From an uncultured Pseudomonadota bacterium (GTDB lineage: Bacteria > Myxococcota_A > UBA796 > JAFGLY01): 64,000 nucleotides of DNA. This document shows positions 56,243 to 64,000 of the stretch, piece after piece. Position 1 is the stretch's first letter. Each line of letters opens with the position of its first letter. The stretch is from the NCBI GenBank assembly GCA_937912125.1, contig CALDOK010000003.1:1-64000 (forward strand), in the 5' to 3' direction. A program made the translations under genes and the position numbers. Under the pieces are notes generated by a model. The model saw only the letters and a program-made list of their open reading frames with translations, made no database searches and was not told where the DNA came from.

Positions 56243-57463
56243 ATGCTCCCCGACAACCTGCACAAGATCGACCCCGAAGAAGCCATCCAGCGCGTGCGCG
56301 CGCTGCTGTCCATCGACGACATGCTCGAGGAAGAGGAGCTCGCTGTTCGGGACGTCGTCCGCGCCTTCGTGGCCGACAACGTGCTGCCCGACATCGACAA
56401 GCACTTCGAAGACAAGACCTTCCCCCTGGATGTGGGCCGCCGCCTGGGCTCCGAGCTGGGCCTGTTCGGCTGCGCCCTGCCCGACGAGCACTGCGGCACC
56501 GGCGCCAGCTACACCGCCTATGGCGTGGCCAACCAGGAGCTGGAGTACGGCGGCTCGGGCTGGCGCAGCCTGCTGTCGGTCCAGAGCGGCCTGGTGATGT
56601 ACCCCATCCACGCCTACGGCTCCGAGGAGCAGCGCGCCACCTGGCTGCCCCGCTTGCACACCGGCGAAGCCATCGGCTGCTTCGGACTGACCGAGCCCGG
56701 CTCGGGCTCCGACCCTGGCTCCATGCGCACCACCCTGCGGCGAAACGGTGACCACTACCTGCTCAACGGCGCCAAGGCCTGGATCACCAACGGCACCGTG
56801 GCCGACGTGGCCGTGGTCTGGGCCAAGGACGACGAGGGCAAGGTCCGCGGCGTGCTGATCGAGAAGGGCACCCCCGGCTTCACCGCCACCGACGAGGCCC
56901 ACAAGTTCTCCCTGCGGGCCAGCATCACCTCCAACCTGGCCTTCGACGACGTGGTGGTGCACGAGGACCAGATCCTGCCCCGGCGCAGCGGCCTGGGCGC
57001 CCCTCTGGGCTGCCTCAACCAGGCCCGCTACGGCATCGCCTGGGGTGCAGTGGGCTCGGCCCGCTACACCTTCGAGGCCGCCCTGCGCTACACGCTCGAG
57101 CGCGTGCAGTTCGGCGCCCCCCTGGCCGCCTTCCAGATCCAGCAGGAGAAGCTGGCCTGGATGTTCTCCGAGATCACCAAGGCTCAGCTGCTGGCGCTGC
57201 GCCTGGGACGCCTCAAGGAGCAGGGGAAGATCCACCACGCCCACGTCTCCCTCGGCAAGCGCAACAACGTGTGGATGGCGCGCGAGTGCGCCCGCAAGGC
57301 CCGGGAGATGCTGGGCGCCTACGGCATCTCGGGCGAGTACCCGGTCTGGCGCCACATGGCCGACCTCGAGAGCGTCTACACCTACGAAGGCACCCACGAC
57401 GTGCACGCGCTGATCATGGGTCAAGCCATCACCGGCATCTCGGCCTTCCGCGCGAGCAGCTAG
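56243..57463 (+). CDS. gcdH: Glutaryl-CoA dehydrogenase
   Basis: The product (406 residues) is an acyl-CoA dehydrogenase with the glutaryl-CoA subgroup marks. 'GWRSLLSVQSGLVMYPIHAYGSEEQR' carries the Arg that binds the glutaryl carboxylate. 'LGCFGLTEPNSGSDP'-type sequence appears as 'IGCFGLTEPGSGSDPGS'. The catalytic Glu is in 'YEGTHDVHALIMGQAITGI' (near 381). It oxidises and decarboxylates glutaryl-CoA to crotonyl-CoA with FAD, in the cytoplasm, in lysine/tryptophan catabolism. It lies 45 bases before the oxoacid oxidoreductase genes, which could supply glutaryl-CoA. Confidence 0.9.
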   Translation: MLPDNLHKIDPEEAIQRVRALLSIDDMLEEEELAVRDVVRAFVADNVLPDIDKHFEDKTFPLDVGRRLGSELGLFGCALPDEHCGTGASYTAYGVANQELEYGGSGWRSLLSVQSGLVMYPIHAYGSEEQRATWLPRLHTGEAIGCFGLTEPGSGSDPGSMRTTLRRNGDHYLLNGAKAWITNGTVADVAVVWAKDDEGKVRGVLIEKGTPGFTATDEAHKFSLRASITSNLAFDDVVVHEDQILPRRSGLGAPLGCLNQARYGIAWGAVGSARYTFEAALRYTLERVQFGAPLAAFQIQQEKLAWMFSEITKAQLLALRLGRLKEQGKIHHAHVSLGKRNNVWMARECARKAREMLGAYGISGEYPVWRHMADLESVYTYEGTHDVHALIMGQAITGISAFRASS

Positions 57464-57508
57464 TCCACAGGCCAAGCGTGCACTCCATCCTGCGCTAGAG
57501 CAAACCAC

Positions 57509-58675
57509 ATGCCTGACATCGCACTGGTCGACGGCTCCTGGCTGGTGGCCCATGGGGCCCTCCATGCCGGAGTCGACGTCTTCGTCGGCTACCCCATCAC
57601 TCCGGCCTCGGGCATCTTCACGGAGATGATCAAGGCCGGCGTGGGCTTGCCCACCACCGACGAGATCACCGCCCTGCAGTACCTGATCGGGGCCTCCCTG
57701 AACGGCCACAAGGCCATGACCGCCACGTCTGGGCCCGGCTTCTTGCTGATGGCCGAGGGCGTCGGTGCGGCCTTGGCCATGGAGGCACCTCTGGTGGTGG
57801 CCCTGGTGCAGCGGCTCGGGCCTGCCACCGGCTCGGCCACCGTCAGCGCCCAGGGCGACGTGGGCCTGGTGGGCAACATCATCTCGGGCGGCTTCCGCTG
57901 CCCGGTGCTGTGCCCCTCGTCCTTCGAGGAGTGCGCGGAGCTGACGGCACAGGCCGTGAACGTCGCCGAGATCCTGCGGGTGCCCGTGATCCTGCTGACC
58001 GAGAAGGACATGGTCATCGGCAAGCGGACGGTCGACCTGGCCACGCTCCGGCTCCCGCCCCCCGTGGACCGTCACACCTGGGAAGGACCGCCCGAGGAGT
58101 TCAAGACCTACGACAACTGGGACGAGTACGACGTGCCTCCGTTCCGCCCCCTGGGGGACCCCCAGGTCCAGCTCCGGATCACGGCCTCGACCCACGACGC
58201 GCTGGGCAACATCTCCACCTACTCCGAGCGCGTGCGCGCCAGCGCCGAGCGCTTGTTCATCACCCGCCGGCTGGACGTGCTCCCCCTGCCGGTGCTGGAC
58301 GCCGATCCCGACGCCGACGTGCTGGTGATCTCCTACGGCTTCACCACCTACGCCGCACGGCAGGCGATCCGGACGTTGCGCGCTCAGGGAGTGCCGGTCT
58401 CGCTCCTGGTGGTGCGCACCCTCTACCCGCTGCACGTGGCCGAGGTCCGCAGCGCGTGCGCGGGGGTTCGCAAGCTGGTGATCCCCGAAGAGAACGCGAC
58501 AGGCCAGTTCCGCAAGGTGCTGCTGGGGGAAGGGGTGCTCCGCAACCTGCCCCTCGAGGTCTTGATCTCCTTGAACGTGATGGGCCGCCCAATCTCCCCC
58601 GAGGAGATCGTCCGCGCCGTCCTCGGGAATGAGCCGGGTGACGAAGTCACGGACCTGGAGGGAGTGTCCCCATGA
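57509..58675 (+). CDS. korA: 2-oxoacid:ferredoxin oxidoreductase alpha subunit
   Basis: The product (388 residues) has the alpha-subunit motif GYPITPAS near residue 28 and 'TATSGPGFLLMAEGVG', a pyrimidine-binding-type region. 'DADVLVISYGFTTYAARQAI' marks the transketolase C-terminal-like domain. It pairs with the downstream TPP-binding subunit to decarboxylate a 2-oxo acid to an acyl-CoA with ferredoxin reduction. Its TGA overlaps the next ATG (ATGA). The name follows 2-oxoglutarate enzymes; gcdH next door makes 2-oxoadipate another candidate substrate. Confidence 0.88.
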   Translation: MPDIALVDGSWLVAHGALHAGVDVFVGYPITPASGIFTEMIKAGVGLPTTDEITALQYLIGASLNGHKAMTATSGPGFLLMAEGVGAALAMEAPLVVALVQRLGPATGSATVSAQGDVGLVGNIISGGFRCPVLCPSSFEECAELTAQAVNVAEILRVPVILLTEKDMVIGKRTVDLATLRLPPPVDRHTWEGPPEEFKTYDNWDEYDVPPFRPLGDPQVQLRITASTHDALGNISTYSERVRASAERLFITRRLDVLPLPVLDADPDADVLVISYGFTTYAARQAIRTLRAQGVPVSLLVVRTLYPLHVAEVRSACAGVRKLVIPEENATGQFRKVLLGEGVLRNLPLEVLISLNVMGRPISPEEIVRAVLGNEPGDEVTDLEGVSP

Positions 58676-60108
58676 CCACGACCCCCGCTCGCTCCTTCAC
58701 CTCGAGCGCCAGAGACCCCTGGTGCCCAGGCTGCGGCCACACCCTGGTGATCCGGGCGCTGCAGCGCGTCCTGAGCGCCCGCTTCGACACCCACGACGTG
58801 GTGCTGGTCACGGACATCGGCTGCATCGGCATGGCGGACGGCCTGTTCCACTGCCACACGGTGCACGGGCTGCACGGCCGCTCGCCTGCCCTGGCCGCCG
58901 GCATCGCCATGACCCTGCCGCGCCCCGACATGAAGGTGGTGGTGTTGCTGGGCGACGGAGGCGCGGCCATCGGCCTGCAGCACATCCTCGAGTGCGCGCG
59001 GCTGAACGTCGACCTCTGCATGGTGGTCTGCAACAACCAGAACTACGGCATGACCGGAGGCCAGCAGTCGGCCTACACCTTGCCGGGCGTGCGCACCACA
59101 ACCAGCCCTGGTGGAGCCGTGGGCACAGCCTACGATCTGTGCAAGCTGCTGGAGTCCTTCGGTGTGCCCCGCGCCCGCGTGCTGGCCAACCAGCGCGACA
59201 GCCTCACCGAGCAGCTGGACGCGGCGGTGGCGCACGAGGGCTTCGCCTTCGTCGAGGTGCTCGAGTGGTGCCCGTCCTACGCCGGGAAGCTCAACCCCGA
59301 GACCATCACCCCCGCCGAACTGGAGCGCGTCTTCACCGCCCAGGGCCAGAGCCCCGGCGTGTGGCCCGCGACATCCACCCGGCCCGTGTTCCACTTCGAG
59401 CCCAAGCCGCGGCCACGGCTCCCCCAGTCGATCCCGACCACGGGCGCGCACACCCTCGAGGGTGAGGTCCACCTGCTGCTGGCGGGCTCGGCGGGCAAGG
59501 GCGTGCAGAGCGCCGCCGAGATCTTCGCGCGGGCCGCCATCGCGGCCGGCCTGCATGTGGCCTTGCGCTCCGAGTACCCCGTCACCGTCGGTCGGGGGTT
59601 CTCGGCCAGCCACCTGGTGCTGGCGGATCACCCGATCGAGTCCCCGGTCAGCTCCTCCTGGGACCTGGCCCTGGTCTGCTCCTCCGAGGGCCTTGCCTAC
59701 GTGCGCGAACACCGCGGCGACATCCGCCGGCTGGTGGCGGACCGCGGGCTGGCCCATGGTCACTCCGAGCAGGATCTGTACCCGGTGGACCCCACCGGCG
59801 TGGGTGCCCTGCCCCACCGCATCAGCCGCATGTGGCTGGCCACACCGACGCAGCACGGCTGGGGATCCGTAGCCCCTGGCGCGCCCGAGCCCGATCCACC
59901 CCCGCCCACCCTGGTGGAGCTGGCGGACTTTGATCGTGCCGACCCCAAGGGAGCAGCGTTCGCGGCCCTGGTCTGGTCCTTGCGCCAGCACGGCTGGTTC
60001 GACCGGGAGCTGCTGGCCACCGAGGTGCAGCGCGTCGCCAACCCCAAGCAACGCGAGAGCCTCCAGCGGGCCCTGGATGCCTGGGCCCTGGATACCGAGA
60101 CAGCCTGA
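58672..60108 (+). CDS. korB: 2-oxoacid:ferredoxin oxidoreductase, fused beta-gamma subunit
   Basis: Residues ~15-250 are the TPP-binding beta subunit, with iron-sulfur Cys in 'DPWCPGCGHTLVI' and the TPP motif 'LLGDGGAAIGLQHILECARL' ending in NNQNYGMTGGQ. Residues ~265-430 are a gamma domain ('LLAGSAGKGVQSAAEIFARAAI', 'SEYPVTVGRGFSASHLVL'). In many bacteria these are separate genes; here one 478-residue chain holds both. A C-terminal ~50-residue helical tail has no clear match. The start overlaps korA's stop. Confidence 0.88.
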   Translation: MTTTPARSFTSSARDPWCPGCGHTLVIRALQRVLSARFDTHDVVLVTDIGCIGMADGLFHCHTVHGLHGRSPALAAGIAMTLPRPDMKVVVLLGDGGAAIGLQHILECARLNVDLCMVVCNNQNYGMTGGQQSAYTLPGVRTTTSPGGAVGTAYDLCKLLESFGVPRARVLANQRDSLTEQLDAAVAHEGFAFVEVLEWCPSYAGKLNPETITPAELERVFTAQGQSPGVWPATSTRPVFHFEPKPRPRLPQSIPTTGAHTLEGEVHLLLAGSAGKGVQSAAEIFARAAIAAGLHVALRSEYPVTVGRGFSASHLVLADHPIESPVSSSWDLALVCSSEGLAYVREHRGDIRRLVADRGLAHGHSEQDLYPVDPTGVGALPHRISRMWLATPTQHGWGSVAPGAPEPDPPPPTLVELADFDRADPKGAAFAALVWSLRQHGWFDRELLATEVQRVANPKQRESLQRALDAWALDTETA

Positions 60109-60208
60109 TCACGGTTCCCACCGTAGCCATCCCGCAGCGCACCGTGAAAGCTCCACTCTCGCGCAGGCACGCTCCTTGCTGTAGCCTGTGGCACCCAAGG
60201 AGAGATCC

Positions 60209-60808
60209 ATGCGCACCCTGCTCATCGCCTTCCCCGCCCTGTTCCTCACCACCGGCTGCCTCGGTCCAGACATGGACGACTACTGCGGCGATCCCGCCGA
60301 GGATGCCGCCAGCTGGGACGACGGCTCCGAGGCCACCGCCGCCGAGCTGCGGGACGGCCTGCTGGGCCTGTGGCAGGGCAACGCGACCTTCGACGGCGTG
60401 GATGAGCCCATGGCCCTGGTGATCAACGACCCCACCGACGACCCCACCCTGATCACCTACCCCGACGCCGGCGAGGGCTACGACAATGTCTCGGTCAGCG
60501 ACGCCTGCCTGGACACGCTGCAGGTGCTCCTGCCCACTCAGCTGTTGCTGGACGACAGCGCCATCGACCTCGATGTCGAGCTGGCGCTGCACGAGACTGG
60601 CTTCTCCGCAGGCTGGACGGTCAGCCAGGACATCGCCATCCCCGGCTGCGCCGCCGAGCCCTGCGCCCTGCGCCTGAGCTTCGAGCGCTACAACACCCAG
60701 AGCGACGCGATCACCGGCAAGCTGAGCTGGGTGGACACCACCGCGGAGGACGGCGAAGCCGCGGGCATGACGCCCAGCAACGTCAGCCTGACGAGGGTGA
60801 CCGAATAG
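60209..60808 (+). CDS. Small lipoprotein of unknown function
   Basis: The ATG at 60209 follows AAGGAGAG; the GTG at 60188 lacks an RBS. The 199-residue product starts MRTLLIAFPALFLTTGC, a lipoprotein signal with Cys. The mature part is acidic and probably a beta-rich fold ('GLLGLWQGNATFDGVDEPMALVI'). Four further Cys could form disulfides in the periplasm. Its end overlaps the convergent acyltransferase by 26 bases. I do not recognise the family. Confidence 0.75.
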   Translation: MRTLLIAFPALFLTTGCLGPDMDDYCGDPAEDAASWDDGSEATAAELRDGLLGLWQGNATFDGVDEPMALVINDPTDDPTLITYPDAGEGYDNVSVSDACLDTLQVLLPTQLLLDDSAIDLDVELALHETGFSAGWTVSQDIAIPGCAAEPCALRLSFERYNTQSDAITGKLSWVDTTAEDGEAAGMTPSNVSLTRVTE

Positions 60809-61529
60809 GCCCCTCGGCCAGCCAGCGCTCGTAGTCGGCGTGCAGAGCGTCGGCCTGCTCCCGGAGGGTCTGGCGGGTCCACCCGCTGGTGTCGATGGCG
60901 GGATGGATGTCGATGTGCACGGTGCCCGGCGAGAGCTTCCAGTCGTCGGGCCGCAGCTTCTCGTACACCCCGTGGAACACCAAGGGCACGATGGGTGCGC
61001 CCGTGTCCAGCGCCGCGTGGAAGGCCCCCATCTTGAAAGGCTGCAGCTTGCCGTCGCGGGTGCGGGTGCCCTCGGGGGAGATGAAGGTGGACTGGTCGTA
61101 CCGGCGAAGGTCCGCGCCCAGCTTCTTGATGCTGGCCATGGCTCGCTTGCGGTTGCTGCGGTCGACCAGGCGACCACCCAGCAGCCACCAGGCCTGGCCC
61201 ATCACGGGGATGTAGGCGAAGGACTTCTTGCCCAGGAAGCTGAAGCGGGGGATTCCCAGGGCGGCGACGATCAAGACCTCGAGGAAGGAGGCGTGGTTGA
61301 AGGTGATGATGCGCGCAGCGGGCTGGGCCACGTGCTCCCAGCCCTGGACCCGGTAGCGGATACCCGCCACCCACAGGCAGGGCCGCCCGTAGATGGGACC
61401 GAACACCGCGGCGAGCCGGTGGCGCAGCAGGCCCAGGGTGAGGATGCTCGCGAGGCAGCCCGCCCCGAGGACCAGAACGGTCCACAGGGCGGTGAAGATC
61501 CAGAACACGAAGGTGCGAAGCACGGCCAT
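60783..61529 (-). CDS. plsC: 1-acyl-glycerol-3-phosphate acyltransferase (PlsC family)
   Basis: The product (248 residues) has an N-terminal membrane helix, block I 'IITFNHASFLEVLIVAALG' and block III 'FISPEGTRTRDGKLQPFKMG'. Block IV is 'APIVPLVFHG'. PlsC-type enzymes acylate lysophosphatidic acid to phosphatidic acid at the inner membrane. In block I the usual HxxxxD reads H-A-S-F-L-E, so Glu stands in place of Asp. It lies downstream of tldE on the same strand by 21 bases. The final residues are read within the overlap with the convergent lipoprotein. Confidence 0.85.
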   Translation of the reverse strand: MAVLRTFVFWIFTALWTVLVLGAGCLASILTLGLLRHRLAAVFGPIYGRPCLWVAGIRYRVQGWEHVAQPAARIITFNHASFLEVLIVAALGIPRFSFLGKKSFAYIPVMGQAWWLLGGRLVDRSNRKRAMASIKKLGADLRRYDQSTFISPEGTRTRDGKLQPFKMGAFHAALDTGAPIVPLVFHGVYEKLRPDDWKLSPGTVHIDIHPAIDTSGWTRQTLREQADALHADYERWLAEGPIRSPSSG

Positions 61530-61550
61530 GGCGATGACCCCTGAGGGCTG

Positions 61551-62873
61551 CTAGGCCCCGCTGATCTGCACTCCCTCGAAGACCAGGGTGGGCACCAGGG
61601 TGGAGCTGTACTTCCACGGGTCGTTGCCCACGGCGCTCAGGTGCATGAACAGATCCACCAGGTTGCCCGTGGCGTTCATCTCGCCCACACAGGCGCCGAT
61701 CTTCCCACCCTCGATGAGGTGACCCTCGAGGCCGAAGGAGAAGTCGCCGGTGGTGCCGTCGGAGTTCCCACCCAGCCAGCTGGTGACGTAGATGCCGGCG
61801 CCCACCTGGGCCAGCAGGGCCTCGAGGTCCTTGTCGCCCAGGGTGATGACCCGGTTGGATGGCGATCCGGTGGTGGGCTGAAGCTCGGCCTTCTTGCCGT
61901 AGTAGGTGTCGACGTAGACGTTCTTGGCCACGCCGGCCTCGAGGATGGGCAGCTGCCGCGCCGCGATGCCCTCGCCGTCGAACAGGCGCGAGGCGAAGCC
62001 GCGCACCAGCAGCGGATCGTCGATGATGGTGAGCTTGTCGGAGGCCAGGGGCTGGCCGATCTTGCCGGCCCAGAACGAGCGGCCCTGCTGGATGGAGCGG
62101 GCGCTGGCAGGGCCCAGCAGCGATCCCAACAGGCGGCCAGCGGCGCGCCGGTCCACCACGATGGTCTCGGCACCGGTGGGACCCTTGACCGAGCCCAGCC
62201 GGGCCAGGGCCCGTTCCAGGGCGCCCTGCCCCACCACGGTGGGATCCGGCAGCTCGCTGACGAAGTGGCCGCCCAGGTAGTCGTAGTTCGAGGGCCGCTT
62301 GTCGCCTTCGTCCTGCAGGGAGACCGAGGAGACGAACCAGATGCCGGTCTCGGCCTTGGTGCCGGTGAAGCCGTTGGAGCTGGCCGCGGCGCTCATGTAG
62401 GAGTCGTCCTGCACCGTGCTCTCGGTGGAGATGACCTTGTCGTGGGCGCCCGCCGCGGCGTCCATAGCCTCGCACCACTGCTGGCGCTGGGCCTGGGTGA
62501 CCTGGCCCAGGGCCGGATCCACCAGATCCAGATCCACCGCGGGCCGGCCCTCGAACAGCGCGGGGTCGGGGATGAAGCGGAAGGGGTCGGGCTGCAGGGC
62601 CTTGGTCAGGGCCACCGCCTCGGCGATGAAGGCCTGCAGGTTCTCAGGCCGAAGATCCGTGGTGCTGTGGGACGAGTAGCGACCCTCGGCGTAGATCTCG
62701 ACACTCAAGCCCCGGGAGGTGGACTCCTGGACCTTCTCGAGCTTGCCATCGCGGGTGGTGAACTCCACCGAGCGGTTGCGGCTCGCGTTGGCCCAGGCGT
62801 TGTCGGCGCCGGCGGTCTTGCAGAGCTCGACGGCCTGCTGTGCGCGTTCGAGGAGCATATCGATGTCAGGCAT
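61551..62873 (-). CDS. tldE: TldE/PmbA metalloprotease subunit
   Basis: The ATG at 62873 overlaps the tldD stop by 8 bases, so the longer track frame is not used. The 440-residue product has the PmbA/TldE pattern 'RDGKLEKVQESTSRGLSVEIY' and the C-terminal 'DGTTGDFSFGLEGHLIEGGKIGACVGEMNATGNLVDLF'. It has no HExxxH zinc motif, as expected for TldE. It works with TldD as a heterodimer that cleaves unfolded peptides, known in microcin and other RiPP maturation and CcdA antitoxin turnover. Confidence 0.92.
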   Translation of the reverse strand: MPDIDMLLERAQQAVELCKTAGADNAWANASRNRSVEFTTRDGKLEKVQESTSRGLSVEIYAEGRYSSHSTTDLRPENLQAFIAEAVALTKALQPDPFRFIPDPALFEGRPAVDLDLVDPALGQVTQAQRQQWCEAMDAAAGAHDKVISTESTVQDDSYMSAAASSNGFTGTKAETGIWFVSSVSLQDEGDKRPSNYDYLGGHFVSELPDPTVVGQGALERALARLGSVKGPTGAETIVVDRRAAGRLLGSLLGPASARSIQQGRSFWAGKIGQPLASDKLTIIDDPLLVRGFASRLFDGEGIAARQLPILEAGVAKNVYVDTYYGKKAELQPTTGSPSNRVITLGDKDLEALLAQVGAGIYVTSWLGGNSDGTTGDFSFGLEGHLIEGGKIGACVGEMNATGNLVDLFMHLSAVGNDPWKYSSTLVPTLVFEGVQISGA

Positions 62874-64000
62874 CTTCGCCTCCGACGGTGATGGAGGAGA
62901 CCAAGGTGGTGGGCAGTCCCTGGGAAACGGGCACGCCCTGGCCGTCCTTGCCGCAGGTCCAGCCGCCAGTGTCCAGGCGGAAGTCGTTCGCGACCATGGT
63001 GATCTTGGAGAGCACGTCCGGGCCGTTGCCGATGATGTTGGTGTCCTTGATGGGGGCGGTCTTCTTGCCGTCCTCGATGAGCCAGCCGTTCTTGACGTAG
63101 AAGGTGAAGTCCCCGGCGCCGATCTTGACCTGGCCGTTGGTGAAGGTCTCGGCCACGATGCCGTTCTTGACCGTGGCGATGATCTCTTCGGCGGTGTGGG
63201 GGCCGTTCTCCATGAAGGTGCAGCGCATCCGCGGCACCGGGGCGAAGCGGAAGGACTCGCGGCGGCCATTGCCCGTGGGCTCCACGCCGTAGTGTCGGGC
63301 GCTGATGCCGTCGTGCAGGTAGCCCTTCATGATGCCATTCTCGACGAGCTTGGTGTACTGGGTGGGCACGCCCTCGTCGTCGACGTTCAGGGCACCGCGC
63401 TCGCTGGGCTCGACGCCCGAGTCCACGATGGTGACGTGCTCGGAGCTGACCTTCTTGCCGACCATGTCGGCGAAGATGCTGATGCCCTTGCGGTTGAAGT
63501 CGGCCTCCATGCCGTGACCGATGGCCTCGTGCAGCAGGATGCCCGACGCGCCGGCGGCCAGCACCACGGGCTGCTCACCCGCGGGGGGCCGGCGGGCCTC
63601 GAAGAGGATCATGGTGCGGTCGACCGCCTGCTTGACCAGCAGGTCGATCTGTTCCTGATCGTAGAAGTCGAAGCCGCGACGGCCCGCCAGGTTGGAGCTG
63701 TTGGACTGGGTCTCCTCGCCCTTGCGCGCGGTGACAGTACACCAGACGCGGGTCATGGGGCGCACGTCCATGTGCATGGCTCCCGTCATGTCAGCGATCA
63801 GCACATGCTCCTCGTAGTCGGACCACAGCACCCGCACCTTCTCGACGGCCGGGTCGGCGGCCTGGGCCTGGGCCGCGATCTTCTCGATCAGCGGCAGCTT
63901 GGCGGCCACGCCCACGTCGGACAGCGGCTGCACCAAGGTGTACAGGCCCTTGTGCTCCTTGTACCGGAAGGCCTCGATGGCCGGGCCCCCGCCCGCCTGG
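62866..64000 (-). CDS. tldD: TldD zinc metalloprotease, 5' end cut by window edge
   Basis: The open frame continues past the track start (63936) to the window edge (reading ...AIEAFRYKEHKGLYTLVQPL), so the gene is partial at its 5' end. The visible ~377 residues contain the TldD zinc site 'LLHEAIGHGMEADFNRKG', with HExxxH. Further family segments are 'EPSERGALNVDDEGVPTQYT' and 'GWTCGKDGQGVPVSQG'. Full TldD is about 480 residues, so roughly 100 are missing. It forms the active site of the TldD-TldE protease. No RiPP precursor gene is visible nearby. Confidence 0.92.
   Translation of the reverse strand, partial: QAGGGPAIEAFRYKEHKGLYTLVQPLSDVGVAAKLPLIEKIAAQAQAADPAVEKVRVLWSDYEEHVLIADMTGAMHMDVRPMTRVWCTVTARKGEETQSNSSNLAGRRGFDFYDQEQIDLLVKQAVDRTMILFEARRPPAGEQPVVLAAGASGILLHEAIGHGMEADFNRKGISIFADMVGKKVSSEHVTIVDSGVEPSERGALNVDDEGVPTQYTKLVENGIMKGYLHDGISARHYGVEPTGNGRRESFRFAPVPRMRCTFMENGPHTAEEIIATVKNGIVAETFTNGQVKIGAGDFTFYVKNGWLIEDGKKTAPIKDTNIIGNGPDVLSKITMVANDFRLDTGGWTCGKDGQGVPVSQGLPTTLVSSITVGGEDA

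Overview
This 64 kb window is a dense, high-GC chromosomal segment with about 47 protein genes and almost no spacer DNA. I see no rRNA, tRNA, CRISPR array, insertion sequence or phage gene. The content suggests a Myxococcota-like (former deltaproteobacterial) Gram-negative bacterium. The evidence is many lipoproteins with Asp/Thr/Ser linkers, MopE-type Asp-rich repeats, TPR lipoproteins, a DUF4476 protein, a glycosyltransferase-methyltransferase fusion and a TonB/ExbB/ExbD/ExbD set. This placement rests on gene style, not on a marker gene. Both edge genes (a secreted Ig-like protein and tldD) are cut by the window.

Layout. 1-5.2 kb: secreted Ig-like protein (partial), a TerB-like protein, a small unknown, a two-gene operon ending in a TPR lipoprotein, and a cyclic-nucleotide-binding domain fused to a methyltransferase-like domain of the 3-OH-PAME synthase type. 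5.4-11.3 kb: a lipoprotein and a secreted protein, an FHA-ABCG-type ABC transporter, a thioredoxin-octaheme cytochrome fusion and a small beta-barrel-like protein. 11.4-20.5 kb: an RsmB/NOP-type RNA methyltransferase, a feoB plus DtxR-FeoA iron operon with an evident DtxR-type operator, a membrane-anchored unknown, a large PHP-domain lipoprotein and a diguanylate cyclase. 20.6-23.1 kb: a ThiS/MoaD-like sulfur carrier with a tungsten aldehyde:ferredoxin oxidoreductase. 23.1-33.9 kb: a GT-C membrane protein, a 1487-residue MopE-repeat/beta-helix lipoprotein, a TPR protein and two small proteins. 34-39.8 kb: a Leu/Glu-type dehydrogenase, two paralogous linker lipoproteins and an FG-GAP lipoprotein. 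39.8-48 kb: a GT2, a rifampin-phosphotransferase-like enzyme, a divergent GT2-methyltransferase fusion, a ClpX-like protein with an altered Walker B, an acyltransferase and a reductase-like protein. 48-52.1 kb: a bacterial XPB helicase with a helicase-associated partner. 52.1-53.1 kb: a decayed composite of a solute-binding protein, a class III cyclase and a PilZ-like tail. 53.2-56 kb: xseB and tonB-exbB-exbD-exbD. 56.2-60.1 kb: glutaryl-CoA dehydrogenase, then a 2-oxoacid:ferredoxin oxidoreductase with fused beta and gamma parts. 60.2-64 kb: a small lipoprotein, an acyltransferase, and tldE/tldD.

How the parts may work together (inference). Metals and low-potential redox recur: ferrous iron uptake with its own regulator, a multiheme cytochrome, a tungsten enzyme and a 2-oxoacid oxidoreductase that both use ferredoxin, an Asp-rich metal-binding surface protein and TonB-type energy transduction. 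The gcdH-korA-korBC cluster could carry 2-oxoadipate through glutaryl-CoA to crotonyl-CoA. The 39.8-48 kb block looks like envelope glycan or lipid assembly.

The observations I rank highest are the thioredoxin-octaheme fusion, the ClpX-like ATPase with a changed Walker B, the cNMP-domain/methyltransferase fusion, the XPB pair, the FeoB with a changed G4 motif, and the decayed composite at 52-53 kb.
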